From positions 2,356,001 to 2,420,000 of the forward strand of contig NZ_JASVWB010000002.1 in the NCBI RefSeq assembly GCF_030287445.1: a DNA stretch of 64,000 nt, given 5' to 3'. The stretch's first letter is position 1. Every line of letters begins with the position of its first letter. The notes below the pieces were generated by a model that saw only the letters and a list, made by a program, of their open reading frames with translations, did no database searches and was not told the origin of the DNA. This DNA is from Streptomyces sp. ALI-76-A. Lineage in GTDB: Bacteria > Actinomycetota > Actinomycetes > Streptomycetales > Streptomycetaceae. The position numbers and the translations under genes were made by a program. Positions 54,034 to 61,604 of the stretch are shown piece by piece.

Positions 54034-55449
54034 TCAGCTCCCCCCGGTGTGCACCTGGAAGGCGGCCCGGCGCACGGCCTTGGCCAGGGCCGGGTCGGGG
54101 TGTGCGGCGGCGAGCGCGACCAGGACCTGCACGGTGCGGGGGTGACCGACGGCCCGCACCTCGTCGAGGAGCGCGGGGACGGTCGGCTGAAGCGCGGACT
54201 CCAGGTGCCGGACGAGCATCGGGGCCTCGCCGTGGTCGGCGACGGCGGCGGCGGTGTCGACCCACAGCCAGGTGGCCTCCTCGCGGGTGAGCACCTCGTG
54301 GGCGTCCTCCGGGTCGATCCCGTCGTGCTCAGCCAGCCACAGCAGGGCGTAGGGCCGCAGTGTCGGCTCCTCGGCCACGGCGCGGACGTCGGGCTCGGCG
54401 GGGGCGCCGACGACCCGCAGGGCCTCGAAGGCGAGGCCGCGCAGCAGGGCGTCCTCGCCGCGGGCGGCGCCGAGCAGTTCACCGACCGCGCTGCCGACGG
54501 GGCGGGCGGCGAGCCAGGCCCGGTACTCGGCGCGGGCCGCGTTCGGGCGCAGCTGGGCGCAGCCGCGGAGCATGTCCTCGGCGGCCTGCTCGATGTTGCC
54601 GGCGGGGCTCTGCGCGGCCACGCAGATCTGCTCCAGCTTGACCCACACCGCCCAGTTGCCGAGCGGGGTGAGCGTGGCCTGCCCGTCGCCGTAGGTGAGG
54701 GCGCCGACGGAGGCGAGGGCACGCAGGGCCCAGTCGAGCAGGGGGGCGAGGGGAGCGTCGGCGGCGGGCTCCGGCGGCGCGGGGACGGTCTCGGCCGGCG
54801 TGGACCGGGGGCCGTAGGGGACTTCGCAGCGCTCGGTGCGCAGTTCGGTGACCCGCTGTCCCAGGAGGTCGAGGAGCTGCTCCACGGGGACGGGGCCGGC
54901 GGACAGCTGGAGGAAGGAGAGCACCTGGGGCATCGCCGAGACGACCTCGGCGACGGCGGCCGGCTCGTGGTCGGAGGGTTCCGGGTGGGCGAGCGACCAG
55001 GCGTCGAAGAGGGCGACCCAGCCGCGCAGGACGGCGCTGTCGTCACGGTTCCAGGCGCGCAGCCGCCAGCCGGGGCGGGCGCTGTCGCCGTGCACCTCGA
55101 CGAGTCCGGCGAGGCGGGCGGTGTCCCAGGCGGCGCGGACCTGAGCCGGGGTCAGCCCCAGGTCGGCGGCGGCCCGTTCGGCGGTCGCGTCGGAGAGTGC
55201 GCCCTTGTCGTCGGGGCTCGCGCCGTCGCGCCCGGGGCGCAACGCGGCGTCGGCCCAGCGGGCGACGCGGGCCGCGGCGGCGAGACCGGAGCGCGCCATT
55301 CTGGCCAGTTCCGCGGGGGCCGGTGTGCCCTCCGGCGGCCGGGGCGCGGCGCGGCGCGGACGCCGCTGGTTCACTGCTGTGGGGGCGGCGGCCAGGGGTC
55401 GCGGGCGGACGAGTCGGAGCCTGGAGTCGCGCGGGATACGGGACGTCAC
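54034..55449 (-). CDS. large hypothetical protein with a putative winged-helix region
   Basis: This 471-residue soluble protein starts GTG 55449 (VTSRIPRDSRLRLVRPRPLA). A stretch near residues 85-140 (TAERAAADLGLTPAQVRAAW and ARLAGLVEVHGDSARPGWRL) looks like a winged helix. The rest is all-alpha, rich in Ala/Leu, with HEAT-like spacing near the C-terminus (TVPALLDEVRAVGHPRTVQV and LVALAAAHPDPALAKAVRRA). It may be a regulator or scaffold; I do not recognise a named family. It is convergent with the VOC gene, 12 bases apart. Confidence 0.78.
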   Translation of the reverse strand: MTSRIPRDSRLRLVRPRPLAAAPTAVNQRRPRRAAPRPPEGTPAPAELARMARSGLAAAARVARWADAALRPGRDGASPDDKGALSDATAERAAADLGLTPAQVRAAWDTARLAGLVEVHGDSARPGWRLRAWNRDDSAVLRGWVALFDAWSLAHPEPSDHEPAAVAEVVSAMPQVLSFLQLSAGPVPVEQLLDLLGQRVTELRTERCEVPYGPRSTPAETVPAPPEPAADAPLAPLLDWALRALASVGALTYGDGQATLTPLGNWAVWVKLEQICVAAQSPAGNIEQAAEDMLRGCAQLRPNAARAEYRAWLAARPVGSAVGELLGAARGEDALLRGLAFEALRVVGAPAEPDVRAVAEEPTLRPYALLWLAEHDGIDPEDAHEVLTREEATWLWVDTAAAVADHGEAPMLVRHLESALQPTVPALLDEVRAVGHPRTVQVLVALAAAHPDPALAKAVRRAAFQVHTGGS

Positions 55450-55663
55450 GGGTGCAGTCTTCCGGTTGACGGTCCGAAAACCCAAACGGAATGTCACGGC
55501 GGGCGGCGGGGAGGGCCGATGGCGGGCCCGCGCGGGTGGCCGGAAGCCGAGATCAGGCCACTGGTACGGCGTTAAACGGAACCTGTGGGGCGGAGCGTGG
55601 ACGCGACGCCTCGGGCGAGGGGGAGCGCGTGCCCGAGCGGGCACGCGACCGGTTTCGGCGCGG

Positions 55664-56797
55664 TCACATCAACGGGGTCAGGAAGCGGCGCAGCGTCTCC
55701 TCGTACACCGCCGGGTCGGCGTTCCACATCGCCGCGTGGGTCGCGTGCCGGACCGGGTGGAGGGTGACGCGGCTGGGATGGGCGGCGGCGAGGCGGCGGG
55801 AGCGGTCCCAGGGGGCCACCCGGTCGTCCGGGCCGTGGAAGACCAGCGTCGGTGCCAGGGGCCGGCCCGGGGGGACCACGTCGGCGCCGGCGAGGCGGTC
55901 GGCGGACATGCCGGTACGGCCCTGGGCGGCGCGCACCGCGAGCGGCAGCAGGGCGCCCGGGGTGCGACGGGCCGTGGCGAGGGCGCGCAGGGTCGCCTGC
56001 CAGTCGAGGACCGGGGAGTCCAGGACGAGCCCCGCGATCCGGTCGTACGCCGTGGAGTGCGCGGCGGCGCGCAGCGCCATGGTGGCGCCGGTGGACCAGC
56101 CGTACAGGACGACCTGGCGGGCGCCGTTGCGCAGGGCGTACCGGATGGCGGCGTCCAGGTCGCGCCACTCGGTCTCGCCGAAGTGGTTCAGCCCGTCCGG
56201 CGGGCGGGGCGCGCCGAGGTCGCCGCGGTAGGCGAGGGTGAGCACCGGGAAGCGCAGGCGGTGCAGGAAGTCCAGGACGTTCAGGGGGTGTTCGCGGCTG
56301 GCTCCGAGGCCGTGCACCGCGATCACCCAGATGTCCCGCACGCCGGGCGTCAACCAGGCGGGCAGCGGGCCCAGTTCGCCGGGCACCTCGACGTCCGAGT
56401 GGTCCAGGCCGAGGGCGGTGCCCGGGTCGCCGACGTGCACGTTCGGGGTGAACCGGACCTTGTCCCCGGGCCTCAGGGCGCCGTGCGTGACGCGTTCCAG
56501 GCGGCGTACGACGGTGTCGGCGGAGTGGGTCTCCGTGCCGAGGACGGGGCCGACGACCGCGTGCGCACCGTCGCCGGCGAGGCCGTACGTGCCGGGGCGC
56601 AGGGCGGCCAGGTCGCGGGTGACGGCGATGCGGCCGGCCGCGGTCGCGTGCACGGTGAGCTGGGGCTCGGTGGGCAGGGGGCGGCCGGGCGGCGCCTTGA
56701 GGGCGGCGTCGCCCGCGAGTCGTCCGGCGACGACCGCGGCGGCGCCGACGCCCATCACGGCGGTGACGGCAGCGGCCGTCGCTCTGACAGTGCGCAC
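55664..56797 (-). CDS. alpha/beta-hydrolase (lysophospholipase-like)
   Basis: This 377-residue protein has an N-terminal hydrophobic segment (AAAVTAVMGVGAAAVVAGRL) which may be a membrane anchor or signal, then an alpha/beta hydrolase fold. It shows the oxyanion HGLGASREH, the nucleophile elbow GWSTGATMAL, a D in VFHGPDDRVAPWDRS and the catalytic H in VRHATHAAMW. The substrate is unknown; the fold suggests an esterase or lipase. GTG 56797 is used because the upstream frame is non-coding; no clear RBS is visible. Confidence 0.9.
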   Translation of the reverse strand: MRTVRATAAAVTAVMGVGAAAVVAGRLAGDAALKAPPGRPLPTEPQLTVHATAAGRIAVTRDLAALRPGTYGLAGDGAHAVVGPVLGTETHSADTVVRRLERVTHGALRPGDKVRFTPNVHVGDPGTALGLDHSDVEVPGELGPLPAWLTPGVRDIWVIAVHGLGASREHPLNVLDFLHRLRFPVLTLAYRGDLGAPRPPDGLNHFGETEWRDLDAAIRYALRNGARQVVLYGWSTGATMALRAAAHSTAYDRIAGLVLDSPVLDWQATLRALATARRTPGALLPLAVRAAQGRTGMSADRLAGADVVPPGRPLAPTLVFHGPDDRVAPWDRSRRLAAAHPSRVTLHPVRHATHAAMWNADPAVYEETLRRFLTPLM

Positions 56798-56883
56798 GCA
56801 CCCAGTGTCCTGGCGCACCCGTCCCGCGGCCAGCGGGAGGACGGCCCGGAGTGACATTTCCACGCGGTTTTCACCGCGGCCCC

Positions 56884-57615
56884 TCAGTCCCGCTGCCCGT
56901 AGCCCCGCAGCCGCTCCCCCGTCTCCGCCAGCTGTGCCTCGGTCAGCAGCGTCGGGGAGAGGCCCGGCACCGAGGACGCCGTGAGCCACAGACGGCACAT
57001 CCATTCCAGCTGGGCGGTGCGGTCGTAGGCCTGGTCGAGGGTGGCGCCGTAGGTGAGGGTGCCGTGGTTGCGCAGGAGGCAGCCGGCGCGGCCGGCGAGG
57101 GCCCGGAGCGCGTGCTCGGCCAACTCGTCGGTGCCGTACGGGGCGTACGGGGCGACCCGGACGGGGCCGCCGAGCGCGGCGGCCATGTAGTGGATCGCCG
57201 GGAGCTCGGTGACGAGTGTGGAGACGGCCGTGGCGTGCACCGCGTGGGTGTGGACGACGGCGCGGGCGTCGGTGGTGCGGTGGACGGCCAGGTGCAGGGG
57301 CAGTTCGCTGGTGGGGACGAGCGTGCCGAGCACCTGCCGGCCGTCGAGGTCGACCCCGGTGACGTCCGTGGGCGTGAGCCGGTCGTAGGGCACGCCCGAC
57401 GGTGTGACCAGCACGGTGTCCTCGACCCGCACCGAGACGTTGCCGGAGGTGCCGACGACCAGCCCGTCGGACACGGTGCGGCGGGCCGTCGCGACGAGTG
57501 CCTCCCAGGCGTGCGCCTCCTCGGGGCGCACGCTCCTCCCCCGCGGCTCCGGCACGTCCCGCACGCCCGCTCGCGCGCCTCGTTCACCTCGCGGGTCCCG
57601 CTGCTCCTCGGCCAT
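56884..57615 (-). CDS. class II aldolase/adducin family protein
   Basis: This 243-residue protein starts MAEEQRDPRG, with the family domain from about residue 45. The substrate loop GTSGNVSVR, the zinc-binding HTHAVHATAVS (two His of the triad), and the third His in LLRNHGTLTYG are visible. Related enzymes are fuculose- or ribulose-phosphate aldolases and epimerases. No sugar kinase or isomerase is near, so the sugar is unknown. The upstream 197 bases to the divergent lysozyme gene hold both promoters. Confidence 0.92.
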   Translation of the reverse strand: MAEEQRDPRGERGARAGVRDVPEPRGRSVRPEEAHAWEALVATARRTVSDGLVVGTSGNVSVRVEDTVLVTPSGVPYDRLTPTDVTGVDLDGRQVLGTLVPTSELPLHLAVHRTTDARAVVHTHAVHATAVSTLVTELPAIHYMAAALGGPVRVAPYAPYGTDELAEHALRALAGRAGCLLRNHGTLTYGATLDQAYDRTAQLEWMCRLWLTASSVPGLSPTLLTEAQLAETGERLRGYGQRD

Positions 57616-57736
57616 GGGGCGATCCTGCCAGGGCCGGCGCCGACTCGCTGCCGGGCGGCGGCGCTTCAGGGCCGGAATCCGAACCTCCGAAAGATCACAT
57701 ATGGGCATCGACGACCCTCTTCGGCCGTTCGGCCGG

Positions 57737-57760
57737 AGATCACCAGGATCGTGGTGATCT
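57737..57760. promoter_or_regulatory. dyad with three evenly spaced GATC sites
   Basis: AGATCACCA (57737-57745) and TGGTGATCT (57752-57760) form an exact inverted repeat around GGATCG. GATC occurs at 57738, 57747 and 57756, each 9 bases apart. The element is 53 bases upstream of the GH25 start and could be an operator or a short terminator-like hairpin. Confidence 0.5.
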
Positions 57761-57812
57761 TCCCGTAGCCTCTGGGGGCTTCGTCGTCCGCGTCGCCGTT
57801 CCGGGGGGACAG

Positions 57813-58562
57813 ATGGCCCGTGATCGCACACCGCTCCGCCGCCACCGCCGCGTCCTGGCGGTCTGTCTGGCGGCGCTCACCGTGGGGGGAATCGCGGCGG
57901 CCGGGACGCCGGTCTCGGCCGCGAGCCCGCCGAAGGGGCACGACGTCTCCTCCCACCAGAAGAGCGTCGACTGGCCGCGGGCCAGGTCCAGGGGCGCCGC
58001 GTTCGTCTACGTCAAGGCGACCGAGTCGCACACCTACCGCAATCCCTACTTCCGCGGGCAGTACGACGGGGCGCGCGAGGCGGGCATCGTCCGCGGGGCG
58101 TACCACTTCGCGCTGCCGGACCGGTCGTCGGGCACGGCGCAGGCGGCCCACTTCCTGCGCAACGGCGGCAGCTGGAGCGCCGACGGCTGGACACTGCCGC
58201 CCGCGCTCGACATCGAGTACAACCCGTACGACAGGAGGCGCATGTGCTACGGGCTGAGCGCCACCCGGATGACCGGCTGGATCACGGCGTTCAGCGACGA
58301 GGTGGAGCGGCACACCGGCCGCCGTCCGGTGATCTACACCACCACGCACTGGTGGAACACCTGTACCGGCGGCAGTCGCGCCCTCGCCGCCCGGCACCCG
58401 CTGTGGGTGGCCCGTTACGGCGCGGCGGACCCGGGTCCACTGCCGGCCGGGTGGTCGTCCTGGACGATCTGGCAGTACGACGACGGCGGCAGCCTGCCAG
58501 GTGACCAGAATCTCTTTAACGGATCCCTGAGCCGGCTGAGGAGGTTCGCCGACGGCGAATAG
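57813..58562 (+). CDS. secreted GH25 lysozyme
   Basis: This 249-residue protein has a signal peptide (about residues 1-36; RRVLAVCLAALTVGGIAAAG, cleaved after VSAAS) and one GH25 domain. The catalytic residues are visible as D44 (GHDVSSHQ) and D133/E135 (ALDIEYNP). FVYVKATESHTYRNPYF and SSWTIWQYDDGGSLPGDQNL complete the family pattern. It should hydrolyse the peptidoglycan glycan backbone outside the cell. ATG 57813 follows GGGGGGAC. Confidence 0.94.
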   Translation: MARDRTPLRRHRRVLAVCLAALTVGGIAAAGTPVSAASPPKGHDVSSHQKSVDWPRARSRGAAFVYVKATESHTYRNPYFRGQYDGAREAGIVRGAYHFALPDRSSGTAQAAHFLRNGGSWSADGWTLPPALDIEYNPYDRRRMCYGLSATRMTGWITAFSDEVERHTGRRPVIYTTTHWWNTCTGGSRALAARHPLWVARYGAADPGPLPAGWSSWTIWQYDDGGSLPGDQNLFNGSLSRLRRFADGE

Positions 58563-58656
58563 CCAAGGGGCGCCCGGGACGAACCGGCCCCGGAGAGCCG
58601 GCCGAGGCGCGGCGATGCGAGAACCGCAGCTTCCGGACACCGTGCGGCCTGCCCCA

Positions 58657-58689
58657 GTTCACCTTCCGTTCACTCAGGTTACTTACATT
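58657..58689 (+). promoter_or_regulatory. PHO box upstream of the phosphate transporter
   Basis: Three 11-base direct repeats are seen: GTTCACCTTCC (58657-58667), GTTCACTCAGG (58668-58678) and a weaker TTACTTACATT (58679-58689). The GTTCA core at 11-base spacing is the known Streptomyces PhoP binding pattern. It ends 36 bases before the pit start, so PhoP control is likely. Confidence 0.85.
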
Positions 58690-58725
58690 CGTCCGGCCAA
58701 CGACCTCGAACGATTGCCTGGGTAA

Positions 58726-59976
58726 ATGGAAAACTTCTCGCTGATCCTCGCGATTGTGGTGGTAACCGCACTCGCGTTCGATTTCACGAACGGTTTCCAC
58801 GACACCGCCAACGCGATGGCCACGACCATCTCGACCGGCGCGCTCAAGCCCAAGGTCGCGGTGGCCATGTCCGCCGTGCTCAACCTTGTGGGCGCTTTCC
58901 TCTCCGTGGAGGTCGCCAACACGATCTCCAAGGGTCTCGTGGACGAGAGCGGCATCCGTCCCGAGGTCATCTTCGCCGCCCTGGTCGGCGCGATCCTCTG
59001 GAACCTGCTGACCTGGCTGGTCGGACTTCCCTCCAGTTCCTCGCACGCCCTCATGGGCGGCCTGATCGGCGCCACCGTCGCCTCGGCGGGCTTCGGCGGG
59101 GTGCACGGCGACGTGCTCGTCACCAAGGTCCTGATCCCGGCGATCGCGGCTCCGCTCGTGGCGGGCCTGGCCGCGATGCTCGCGACCCGTCTGTCGTACA
59201 AGCTCGGCAAGAGGGCCGACGGCAAGGCGGCGGAGAAGGGCTACCGGGCGGGTCAGATCGCCTCGGCGGGCCTGGTCTCGCTGGCCCACGGCACCAACGA
59301 CGCGCAGAAGACGATGGGCATCATCACTCTGGCGCTGGTCGCCGGCGGCGCCGTCGCCCCCGACTCGGACCCGCCCACCTGGGTCATCCTCTCCGCGGGC
59401 GTGGCCATCGCGCTCGGCACCTACCTCGGCGGCTGGCGCATCATCCGCACCATGGGCAAGGGCCTGACCGACCTCCAGCCGCAGCAGGGCTTCGCCGCCC
59501 AGACCAGCGCGGCCACGGTCATCCTGGCCTCCTCCCACCTGGGCTTCTCCCTCTCCACCACGCACTCCGTCTCCGGCGCGGTGATGGGCGCGGGCCTCGG
59601 CCGCAAGGGCGGCGTGGTCCGCTGGTCGACGGCGACCCGGATGTTCGTGGCGTGGGGTCTGACCCTGCCCGCCGCGGCCCTGGTCGGCGCGATCGCGGAG
59701 TACGTGACCGGCTTCGGCGCCTGGGGCACGGCGCTCGTGGCGGTCTTCCTCGTCGGCTCCAGCGCCGCGATCTGGAAGATCTCCCGTCGCGAGGTCGTCG
59801 ACCACACGAACGTCAACGAGGTCGAGGAACCGGCCGGAGTGGTGACCACGGCGATGGCCGCGGTGGCCCCGCCGCCGACGAGCGCGATGGCCGAGGACCT
59901 GACGGCCATGATCCCGGCTCCGGCCGGCGCGTCGGCCGCCGACCCTTCGGCCCCGTCGGCCACGACCACCGTCTGA
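58726..59976 (+). CDS. low-affinity inorganic phosphate transporter (Pit family)
   Basis: This 416-residue permease has about ten membrane helices. The two duplicated PiT signatures are DFTNGFHDTANAMATTISTG near residue 20 and LAHGTNDAQKTMGIITLALV near residue 190. GLPSSSSHALMGGLIGA and STTHSVSGAVMGAGLGRKGG are also typical. It takes up metal-phosphate using the proton gradient. S. coelicolor pitH2 lies at the corresponding place and is reported as phosphate-regulated; the PHO box here agrees. The C-terminal 60 residues are a Pro/Ala-rich tail. The gene is followed by a small membrane protein. Confidence 0.95.
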   Translation: MENFSLILAIVVVTALAFDFTNGFHDTANAMATTISTGALKPKVAVAMSAVLNLVGAFLSVEVANTISKGLVDESGIRPEVIFAALVGAILWNLLTWLVGLPSSSSHALMGGLIGATVASAGFGGVHGDVLVTKVLIPAIAAPLVAGLAAMLATRLSYKLGKRADGKAAEKGYRAGQIASAGLVSLAHGTNDAQKTMGIITLALVAGGAVAPDSDPPTWVILSAGVAIALGTYLGGWRIIRTMGKGLTDLQPQQGFAAQTSAATVILASSHLGFSLSTTHSVSGAVMGAGLGRKGGVVRWSTATRMFVAWGLTLPAAALVGAIAEYVTGFGAWGTALVAVFLVGSSAAIWKISRREVVDHTNVNEVEEPAGVVTTAMAAVAPPPTSAMAEDLTAMIPAPAGASAADPSAPSATTTV

Positions 59977-60019
59977 GCCCCGCCCCCCAGGCACGAACCG
60001 GTACGAAGGAAGAAGCAGC

Positions 60020-60241
60020 ATGAAGATCGACTATGCGGCCCTCGGCTCCGTCTTCGGCGTCAGCCTCGTGGTCACCGTGGCCCTCGTGGGCCTGTTCACC
60101 CTCGGCATCATGGGCCTGTCGCGCCAGGAACGGGCCACGCAGCAGGGCGGCTCGGCCGCGTTCGCGGTCACGGGCGCCTACGCCTGCTTCGTGGCCTGCA
60201 CCGCGGCGGTCGCGTACGGGATCTACCTGATCGTGGCCTGA
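60020..60241 (+). CDS. small membrane protein encoded after pit
   Basis: This 73-residue protein has two hydrophobic helices (SVFGVSLVVTVALVGLFTLG and AYACFVACTAAVAYGIYLIV) joined by a polar loop (SRQERATQQGGSAAF). It is conserved directly after Pit transporters in Streptomyces, 43 bases behind the stop here with an AAGGAAGAAG RBS. A role as accessory subunit of the transporter is inferred from position only. A strong hairpin terminator follows. Confidence 0.86.
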   Translation: MKIDYAALGSVFGVSLVVTVALVGLFTLGIMGLSRQERATQQGGSAAFAVTGAYACFVACTAAVAYGIYLIVA

Positions 60242-60254
60242 GACCGGGGCCTGA

Positions 60255-60298
60255 CCGCCGGGCGGGTACGGAACATCGGTTCCGTACCCGCCCGGCGG
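60255..60298. terminator. perfect 20-bp hairpin terminator
   Basis: Arms 60255-60274 and 60279-60298 are exact inverse copies around a four-base loop. It ends the pit operon before the cobalamin riboswitch. Confidence 0.88.
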
Positions 60299-60399
60299 CG
60301 TTCCGGGGCCGTCGTCCGGCACGGCGCCTGCCCGTCGGGCCGGTGCCCACGCGCCCGTGGTCACGTCGGCGATGTGGGGTTCTGCACAGTCCCCCCGCG

Positions 60400-60560
60400 C
60401 AGGTCAACGGCAGGTTGACGGCCCTTCCAACCCCGTGGTGGACTGCCGGAGCCATGTACGGCGGCAGAAGAGGAAGCCGGTGCGAGTCCGGCGCGGTCCC
60501 GCCACTGTCACCGGGGCAGAAAGCCCCGGGAGCCAGGAACTCTCGTCGCCGGTCTCGTCG
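60400..60560 (+). promoter_or_regulatory. cobalamin riboswitch
   Basis: The conserved core is plain: GGAAGCCGGTGCGAGTCCGG (60472-60491) followed by CGCGGTCCCGCCACTGTCAC, and after a GC stem (GGGGC/GCCCC) the B12 box GAGCCAGGAACTC (60530-60542). The outer bounds are estimated. Coenzyme B12 binding should lower expression of the downstream cobD-cobQ-cobN operon. The expression platform is probably in 60545-60600. Confidence 0.93.
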
Positions 60561-60598
60561 AACCAGGGCGTGGACACCCTGAGTGAGGACATATCGCC

Positions 60599-60658
60599 AT
60601 GCTCGGCTGCCGTTCGAGGTCCAGAGTCAGCTCCCCGTCCGTGACGGCGGTCGGCTGA
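60599..60658 (+). CDS. possible 19-codon leader ORF before cobD
   Basis: ATG 60599 opens a 19-codon frame (MLGCRSRSRVSSPSVTAVG) that stops at 60656-60658, only four bases before the cobD start. GTGAGGA 10-16 bases upstream could serve as a weak RBS. Such a frame would allow translational coupling with cobD. It may equally be chance, as no conservation can be checked here. Confidence 0.3.
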   Translation: MLGCRSRSRVSSPSVTAVG

Positions 60659-60662
60659 CTCC

Positions 60663-61604
60663 ATGCGTGCCGATCGCGTCTACGCGTACGGCGCCGCCGC
60701 CGGGCTCCTCGGTGACCTGCTCCTCGGTGATCCTCACCGCGGGCACCCGGTCGCCGTGTTCGGGCGGGCCGCGGGCGCCGTGGAACGGGTGCTGTGGCGG
60801 GACCACCGGGGGTGGGGCGCGCTGCACGCCGTGGTGTGCGCCGGCGGCGCAGTCGCCCTCGGGGCCGTCGCCGCCCGTGCCGTACGTCCCTCCCCCACCG
60901 CCTCCCTCGCGCTGACCGGTGCCGCCACCTGGGCCGTCGTCGGGGGCACCTCGCTGGCGCGGGAGGCCCGGGCCGTCGGGCGGGCGCTGGAGGCGGGGGA
61001 CGTCGAGGCCGCGCGGGCGCGGCTGCCGCATCTGTGCGGGCGGGATCCACAGGCCCTGGACGCCGACGGGATCGCGCGGGCAGTCGTGGAGTCGGTCGCC
61101 GAGAACACCTCCGACGCCGTGGTGGGGGCGCTCGTGTGGGGGGCCGTGGGCGGTGTGCCGGGGCTGGTCGGGTTCCGGGCGGTCAACACCCTCGACGCCA
61201 TGGTCGGGCACCGGTCACCCAGGTACCGGCGCTACGGGTGGGCCTGCGCACGGCTCGACGACGTCGCCGGGTGGCCCGGCGCGCGGCTGACCGCCGTCCT
61301 CGCGGCGCTGGCCGGACCGGATCCGCGCGGTGCCGTGCGCGCCTGGCGGACGGACGCGGCACAGCATCCGAGCCCCAACGCCGGACCCGTCGAGGCCTCG
61401 TTCGCGGGGGCGCTCGGGGTGCGGCTGGGCGGCACGCTGTCGTACGGCGGCCGGGTCGAGCACCGGCCGGTGCTGAACACGGAGGGGCGGGCCGTGGTGA
61501 CCGAGGACGTCGAGCGGGCCGTACGGCTCTCGCGGCGCGTGGGCCTGCTCGCGCTCGGGCTCACGGTCGCCGCACGACACGTGATGAAGGGGCGTGCCTC
61601 GTGA
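60663..61604 (+). CDS. cobD: adenosylcobinamide-phosphate synthase (CbiB/CobD)
   Basis: This 313-residue membrane-associated enzyme attaches aminopropanol to the corrin ring in cobalamin synthesis. The family shows GLLGDLLLGDPHRGHPVAVF near the N-terminus, VVESVAENTSDAVVGALVWG, FRAVNTLDAMVGH and HPSPNAGPVEASFAGALGVR. Several hydrophobic helices are present. The gene is led by a B12 riboswitch. Its stop overlaps the GTG start of cobQ (GTGA), so the enzymes are coupled. Confidence 0.97.
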   Translation: MRADRVYAYGAAAGLLGDLLLGDPHRGHPVAVFGRAAGAVERVLWRDHRGWGALHAVVCAGGAVALGAVAARAVRPSPTASLALTGAATWAVVGGTSLAREARAVGRALEAGDVEAARARLPHLCGRDPQALDADGIARAVVESVAENTSDAVVGALVWGAVGGVPGLVGFRAVNTLDAMVGHRSPRYRRYGWACARLDDVAGWPGARLTAVLAALAGPDPRGAVRAWRTDAAQHPSPNAGPVEASFAGALGVRLGGTLSYGGRVEHRPVLNTEGRAVVTEDVERAVRLSRRVGLLALGLTVAARHVMKGRAS

